Assembly (NCBI GenBank): GCA_029573365.1
Contig: JAKQGD010000196.1
Coordinates: forward strand, 1-8,307
DNA: 8,307 nt
Source: Bacteroidota bacterium
Lineage (GTDB): Bacteria; Bacteroidota; Bacteroidia; Chitinophagales; Saprospiraceae
Reading direction: 5' to 3'
Shown here: piece by piece, positions 5,685 through 8,307 of the stretch
Layout of the letters: each line of letters opens with the position of its first letter
Position numbering within the stretch: the first letter of the stretch is position 1
The notes under the pieces: generated by a model
The model's input: the letters and a program-made list of their open reading frames with translations, nothing else
Database searches by the model: none
Told to the model about the DNA's origin: nothing
Program-made: the position numbers and the translations under genes

Positions 5685-7127
5685 ATGTCAAAAAGTCGTA
5701 GGGAATTTATCAGAACAGCCGCAATGGCTGCAGGTGCATTTTATATAGTGCCGAGACATGTGCTGGGCCGTGGTTTTATACCACCCAGCGACAAGCTGAA
5801 TCTTGCTGCTATAGGTGGAGGAGGCAAGGGCCATTCGGATATCATCAATGCGTGGGACAATGGACACAACAACGTTGTGGCTCTCTGCGACATAGAGTGG
5901 AAAAAAATGGAACAAGTGATAGGTAAGTTTCCGGCTGCTGCCAAATATACTGATTTCAGGGAAATGCTCGACAAACACAAGGACATAGATGCCGTAACTA
6001 TATCTACTCCTGACCATACACATGCTGTAGCGGCCATGGCAGCCATGCAGCTGGGCAAACATGTGTACGTGCAAAAGCCGTTAACCCATAACATCCATGA
6101 AGCCAGGATGCTGACACTTGCAGCCCGCAAGTATAAGGTAGTCACACAAATGGGAAATCAGGGTGCTTCAAACCCTGGAGTAAAAAAAATGGTTGAATGG
6201 TTTGACAGCGGTCTCATAGGCAAGGTAGACAGGGTGCATGTATGGACCAACCGACCCGTATGGCCGCAAGGCATACCGGTGCCTGGAGGAACACATACCA
6301 AGCCCGAAAGTGTAGACTGGGAGTCGTGGGTGGGGCCTGCAAAATGGGTTGACTATAACCCTGCTTATCACCCGTTTAAGTGGCGTGGCTGGTGGAATTT
6401 TGGAACAGGAGCCCTCGGAGATATGGGATGTCACCTCATAGACGCACCATACAGGGTGCTGGGCCTGGGATATCCCACTGAAGTGGAATGCAGTGTCGGG
6501 GCTGTGTATACCCGCGACTGGACGCCGGAATGGATTCCTGAAGGATGCCCGCCATCATCAGTTGTGCAGATTAAATTTGGCCCTACAGCCAAAAACCGTT
6601 CAAAGGTGATAATGACCTGGTCTGACGGCGGTATTCGTCCCTTCCACCCCGATCTTATGCCCACAGATGAACTCCCAGGTGACACAGACGGTTCCAATGG
6701 CGTAATCATCATCGGCACCAAAGGGGTAATGACTTGTGGTACTTATGGAGTCAATCCAAGAATTTATACTTCAAAAGGAGGAAAAATAGAATTTGTTCCG
6801 GAAAAATCACCATCTGATGCATTGCCTGAGTACGGCCATCACAGATCGTGGACAGAAGCCTGCAAGGCTGGTTTCGAAAGTGGTCCACACAAGGCCCTGA
6901 CATCTTCTTTCGATTATTCGGGGCCTATGACAGAGACTGTACTTATGGGCAATCTCGCCATCAGAAGCTATAATCTGAGGGTCCAGAAGTCACAGGGAGG
7001 CTTTGAATATCCAGGCAGGAAACTTCTTACCTGGGACGGTGCCAAAATGAAAATCACCAATTTTGATGACGCCAACCAGTTTGTGACCCGCGAATACAGA
7101 AAAGGCTGGGAACTGCCCACACTGTAA
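5685..7127 (+). CDS. Tat-exported Gfo/Idh/MocA family oxidoreductase
   Basis: A 480-aa NAD(P)-dependent oxidoreductase of the Gfo/Idh/MocA family. The N-terminus has a twin-arginine signal (SRREFIRTAAMAAGAF, Arg5-Arg6), so it is folded with its cofactor in the cytoplasm and exported. The Rossmann fold begins at LNLAAIGGGGKGH (38-50), with the acidic residue after strand two in LCDIEW (Asp69). STPDHTH (107-113) and VQKPLTHN (129-136) follow; the family's usual EKP is QKP here, as in some exported relatives. MGNQG (156-160) and GALGDMGCHLIDAPYR (242-257) form the substrate-side motifs, with His250 a likely active-site residue. Substrates of this group are sugars, cyclitols or glycosides; some members (GH109) are glycosidases that use NAD. 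The substrate here cannot be told. It has its own strong promoter and no partner gene. No clear terminator follows. Confidence 0.92.
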   Translation: MSKSRREFIRTAAMAAGAFYIVPRHVLGRGFIPPSDKLNLAAIGGGGKGHSDIINAWDNGHNNVVALCDIEWKKMEQVIGKFPAAAKYTDFREMLDKHKDIDAVTISTPDHTHAVAAMAAMQLGKHVYVQKPLTHNIHEARMLTLAARKYKVVTQMGNQGASNPGVKKMVEWFDSGLIGKVDRVHVWTNRPVWPQGIPVPGGTHTKPESVDWESWVGPAKWVDYNPAYHPFKWRGWWNFGTGALGDMGCHLIDAPYRVLGLGYPTEVECSVGAVYTRDWTPEWIPEGCPPSSVVQIKFGPTAKNRSKVIMTWSDGGIRPFHPDLMPTDELPGDTDGSNGVIIIGTKGVMTCGTYGVNPRIYTSKGGKIEFVPEKSPSDALPEYGHHRSWTEACKAGFESGPHKALTSSFDYSGPMTETVLMGNLAIRSYNLRVQKSQGGFEYPGRKLLTWDGAKMKITNFDDANQFVTREYRKGWELPTL

Positions 7128-7152
7128 AAAGGAAAAAAAGAACCGTACATTT

Positions 7153-7181
7153 TTGTTTTCCAAAGTATTATCTTACTTTTG
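7153..7181 (+). promoter_or_regulatory. promoter of the rpsF-rpsR-rplI operon
   Basis: TTG (7153-7155, within TTTTTG) is followed by 18 bases and then TACTTTTG (7174-7181), a full TAnnTTTG match. The spacing is two bases shorter than at the two strongest promoters here. Transcription should begin around 7186-7189, giving a leader of about 60 bases. Confidence 0.75.
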
Positions 7182-7185
7182 CAGC

Positions 7186-7203
7186 CCGATTTTAAGAAAT
7201 CGG
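7186..7203 (+). other. hairpin at the 5' end of the rpsF leader
   Basis: CCGATTT (7186-7192) pairs perfectly with AAATCGG (7197-7203) around the 4-base loop TAAG. The hairpin sits at the predicted transcription start of the ribosomal operon. It could protect the mRNA 5' end or be part of an autoregulatory leader. I cannot fit it to the known S6:S18 leader motif with confidence. The remaining leader, up to 7246, is AT-rich and looks unstructured. Confidence 0.55.
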
Positions 7204-7246
7204 AAATAATTTATTTTTTAATCCATCAAATTACTTCAAAATCTTT

Positions 7247-7717
7247 ATGAATCATTATGAAGTTACTTTCATCATCGATCCCGTTCTGTCAGGTGATGAA
7301 ATAAGAACGACAGCGAGCACTTACCAGTCCATGCTCAAGGATCAGGGCTGCGATATAGTGCACGTCAATGAGATGGGACTCAGGCAGCTTGCCTATCCTG
7401 TCAACCGCAAATCTTCCGGTGTGTATTATTGCATCGAATTTACCTCTCCTGTTGGTGCCGTCATCGGCAAGACTGAGCTTGCTCTTCGCAGGGACGAAAG
7501 AATCATGAGATTCCTCACCGTCAAACTCGACAAGTACGGAGTTAAGTACAATGAGGACAGGCGTTCGGGCAAAATCAGTGCCTACAAGAAAAAGGAGCCT
7601 AAAAAGAAACCGGGCGATATGCCTGCGGCAGCTCCTGAAGTTGCAGAACAGCCTGCTCCTGTTATAAAGCAGGAAGCTCCGGCACCACCTGTAGCAGTCA
7701 TCAATGAGGAAGAATAA
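7247..7717 (+). CDS. rpsF: 30S ribosomal protein S6 (bS6)
   Basis: bS6 binds bS18 and sits on the platform of the 30S subunit. The ferredoxin-like core covers residues 1-102: MNHYEVTFIIDP (1-12), LRQLAYPVNRKSSGVYYCIEF (45-65) and LALRRDERIMRFLTVKLDKYG (78-98). Residues about 113-156 form a low-complexity tail, first lysine-rich (KKKEPKKKP), then Ala/Pro-rich and ending NEEE, so the protein is longer than the roughly 95-135 aa seen in many bacteria. It is the first gene of the operon; rpsR begins 27 bases after its stop. No Shine-Dalgarno sequence precedes the ATG (TTACTTCAAAATCTTT), as is usual in Bacteroidota. Confidence 0.97.
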   Translation: MNHYEVTFIIDPVLSGDEIRTTASTYQSMLKDQGCDIVHVNEMGLRQLAYPVNRKSSGVYYCIEFTSPVGAVIGKTELALRRDERIMRFLTVKLDKYGVKYNEDRRSGKISAYKKKEPKKKPGDMPAAAPEVAEQPAPVIKQEAPAPPVAVINEEE

Positions 7718-7744
7718 ATTGCATAATACTTAAAATATCAGAAA

Positions 7745-8011
7745 ATGGCATCAAGAGACGATATAAAATTCCTTAGCAACCCCACTCTCGGTCAGCAGAG
7801 GAAGAAATATTGCAGATTCAAAAAATACGGCATCAAGTACATCGATTACAAGGATAGCGAATTTTTACTTCAGTTTGTCAATGAGCAGGGAAAGCTTCTC
7901 CCAAGGAGGATCACAGGCAACTCTCTCAAGTACCAAAAACTGGTGGCCGTGGCCGTAAAAAGAGCCAGACACCTGGCTATCCTTCCGTATGTAACTGACC
8001 TATTGAAATAA
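7745..8011 (+). CDS. rpsR: 30S ribosomal protein S18 (bS18)
   Basis: bS18 pairs with bS6 on the small-subunit platform near the 3' end of 16S rRNA. This 88-aa protein shows the family core KYCRFKKYGIKYIDYKD (21-37), LLPRRITGNSLKYQ (51-64) and VAVKRARHLAILPYV (69-83). It has a single cysteine (Cys23), so it is not the zinc-binding multi-Cys form. Its length is normal. It lies between rpsF (27-base gap) and rplI (20-base gap). The upstream bases are AT-rich with no Shine-Dalgarno sequence. Confidence 0.98.
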   Translation: MASRDDIKFLSNPTLGQQRKKYCRFKKYGIKYIDYKDSEFLLQFVNEQGKLLPRRITGNSLKYQKLVAVAVKRARHLAILPYVTDLLK

Positions 8012-8023
8012 CCATTTAAAATC

Positions 8024-8029
8024 AAGGAG
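8024..8029 (+). promoter_or_regulatory. Shine-Dalgarno-like site before rplI
   Basis: AAGGAG ends only two bases before the rplI ATG at 8032, closer than the usual 5-9 bases. It is the only such site directly before a gene in this window; rpsF and rpsR in the same operon lack one. It may help translation or be a chance purine run. Confidence 0.45.
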
Positions 8030-8031
8030 AA

Positions 8032-8307
8032 ATGGAAGTAATTCTTTTAAAAGATATGGACAGGCTTGGTGACAAGCACGACATCGTAAAGGTGAAGCCC
8101 GGTTATGGCAGGAACTACCTGATACCTCAGGGACTGGCAGTAAATGCCAATGCCGTCAACAGGACTAAAAGAGACCAGATCATAGCCCAGGAAGAAGCCC
8201 GTGAAACAGCCAGACTTGATGATTACAAGGCTATGGCAGCCAAACTTGAGGGCCAGACCCTTAAAATCGGTGTCAAGGCGGGAACTACAGGCAAGATATT
8301 TGGTAGC
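8032..8307 (+). CDS. rplI: 50S ribosomal protein L9 (bL9), 3' end outside the window
   Basis: The first 92 codons of bL9, open to the right edge. The N-terminal rRNA-binding domain is clear: MEVILLKDMDRLGDKHDIVKV (1-21), then KPGYGRNYLIPQGLAV (22-37). Residues about 44-72 form the long charged linking helix (KRDQIIAQEEARETARLDDYK). The start of the C-terminal domain (LKIGVKAGTTGKIFGS) reaches the edge. Full-length bL9 is about 150 aa, so about 55-60 residues are missing. bL9 binds 23S rRNA at the base of the L1 stalk and helps keep the reading frame. It is the third gene of the operon, 20 bases after rpsR. Confidence 0.97.
   Translation, partial: MEVILLKDMDRLGDKHDIVKVKPGYGRNYLIPQGLAVNANAVNRTKRDQIIAQEEARETARLDDYKAMAAKLEGQTLKIGVKAGTTGKIFGS

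Noticed and set aside
5688..6145. Two overlapping minus-strand reading frames inside the oxidoreductase gene
   Set aside because: They are antisense to the Tat signal and Rossmann fold and have no domain likeness.
7131..7161. GGAAAA/TTTTCC inverted repeat after the oxidoreductase gene as its terminator
   Set aside because: It is AT-only beyond the first two pairs, has mismatches and overlaps the ribosomal promoter, so a terminator call is not supported.

Overview
The window looks like a chromosomal segment from a member of the Bacteroidota, probably of the Saprospiria/Chitinophagia kind. Four things support this. There is a secreted protein ending in a type IX secretion (T9SS) sorting domain. 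Two promoters match the Bacteroidota form TTG-N20-TAnnTTTG exactly. Shine-Dalgarno sequences are almost absent. The ribosomal proteins S6 and S18 have a Bacteroidota-like appearance. The genus call is inference; the phylum call is strong.

Layout, left to right. A PTPS/QueD-family pterin enzyme (+) meets a small T9SS cargo protein (-) across about 250 bases that hold a perfect 16-bp bidirectional terminator. An aldose 1-epimerase (+) follows and runs into a DUF4920 lipoprotein gene (-), with only 5 bases between the two stop codons. Divergent from the lipoprotein is a large secreted protein (+) that joins nine MORN repeats to a caspase-like (C14) protease domain. Its stop lies 7 bases from that of a convergent GIY-YIG domain gene (-). 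The 261-base gap at 5424-5684 carries a short, eroded piece of a Fic-domain gene and then a near-consensus promoter for a Tat-signal Gfo/Idh/MocA oxidoreductase (+). The window ends in the ribosomal cluster rpsF-rpsR-rplI (+); rplI is cut by the right edge.

How the genes relate. Apart from the ribosomal operon, every gene appears to be transcribed alone, strands alternate, and no shared pathway is evident. Several products belong outside the cytoplasm: the T9SS cargo, the DUF4920 lipoprotein, the MORN-caspase and the Tat-exported oxidoreductase.

Most worth a second look: the MORN-caspase, whose two MORN blocks each begin with the same C-x4-C cap; the Fic remnant; the hairpin at the predicted 5' end of the rpsF transcript; and the lone Shine-Dalgarno-like site before rplI. 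I found no tRNA, rRNA, CRISPR array, insertion sequence or complete novel multi-gene system.
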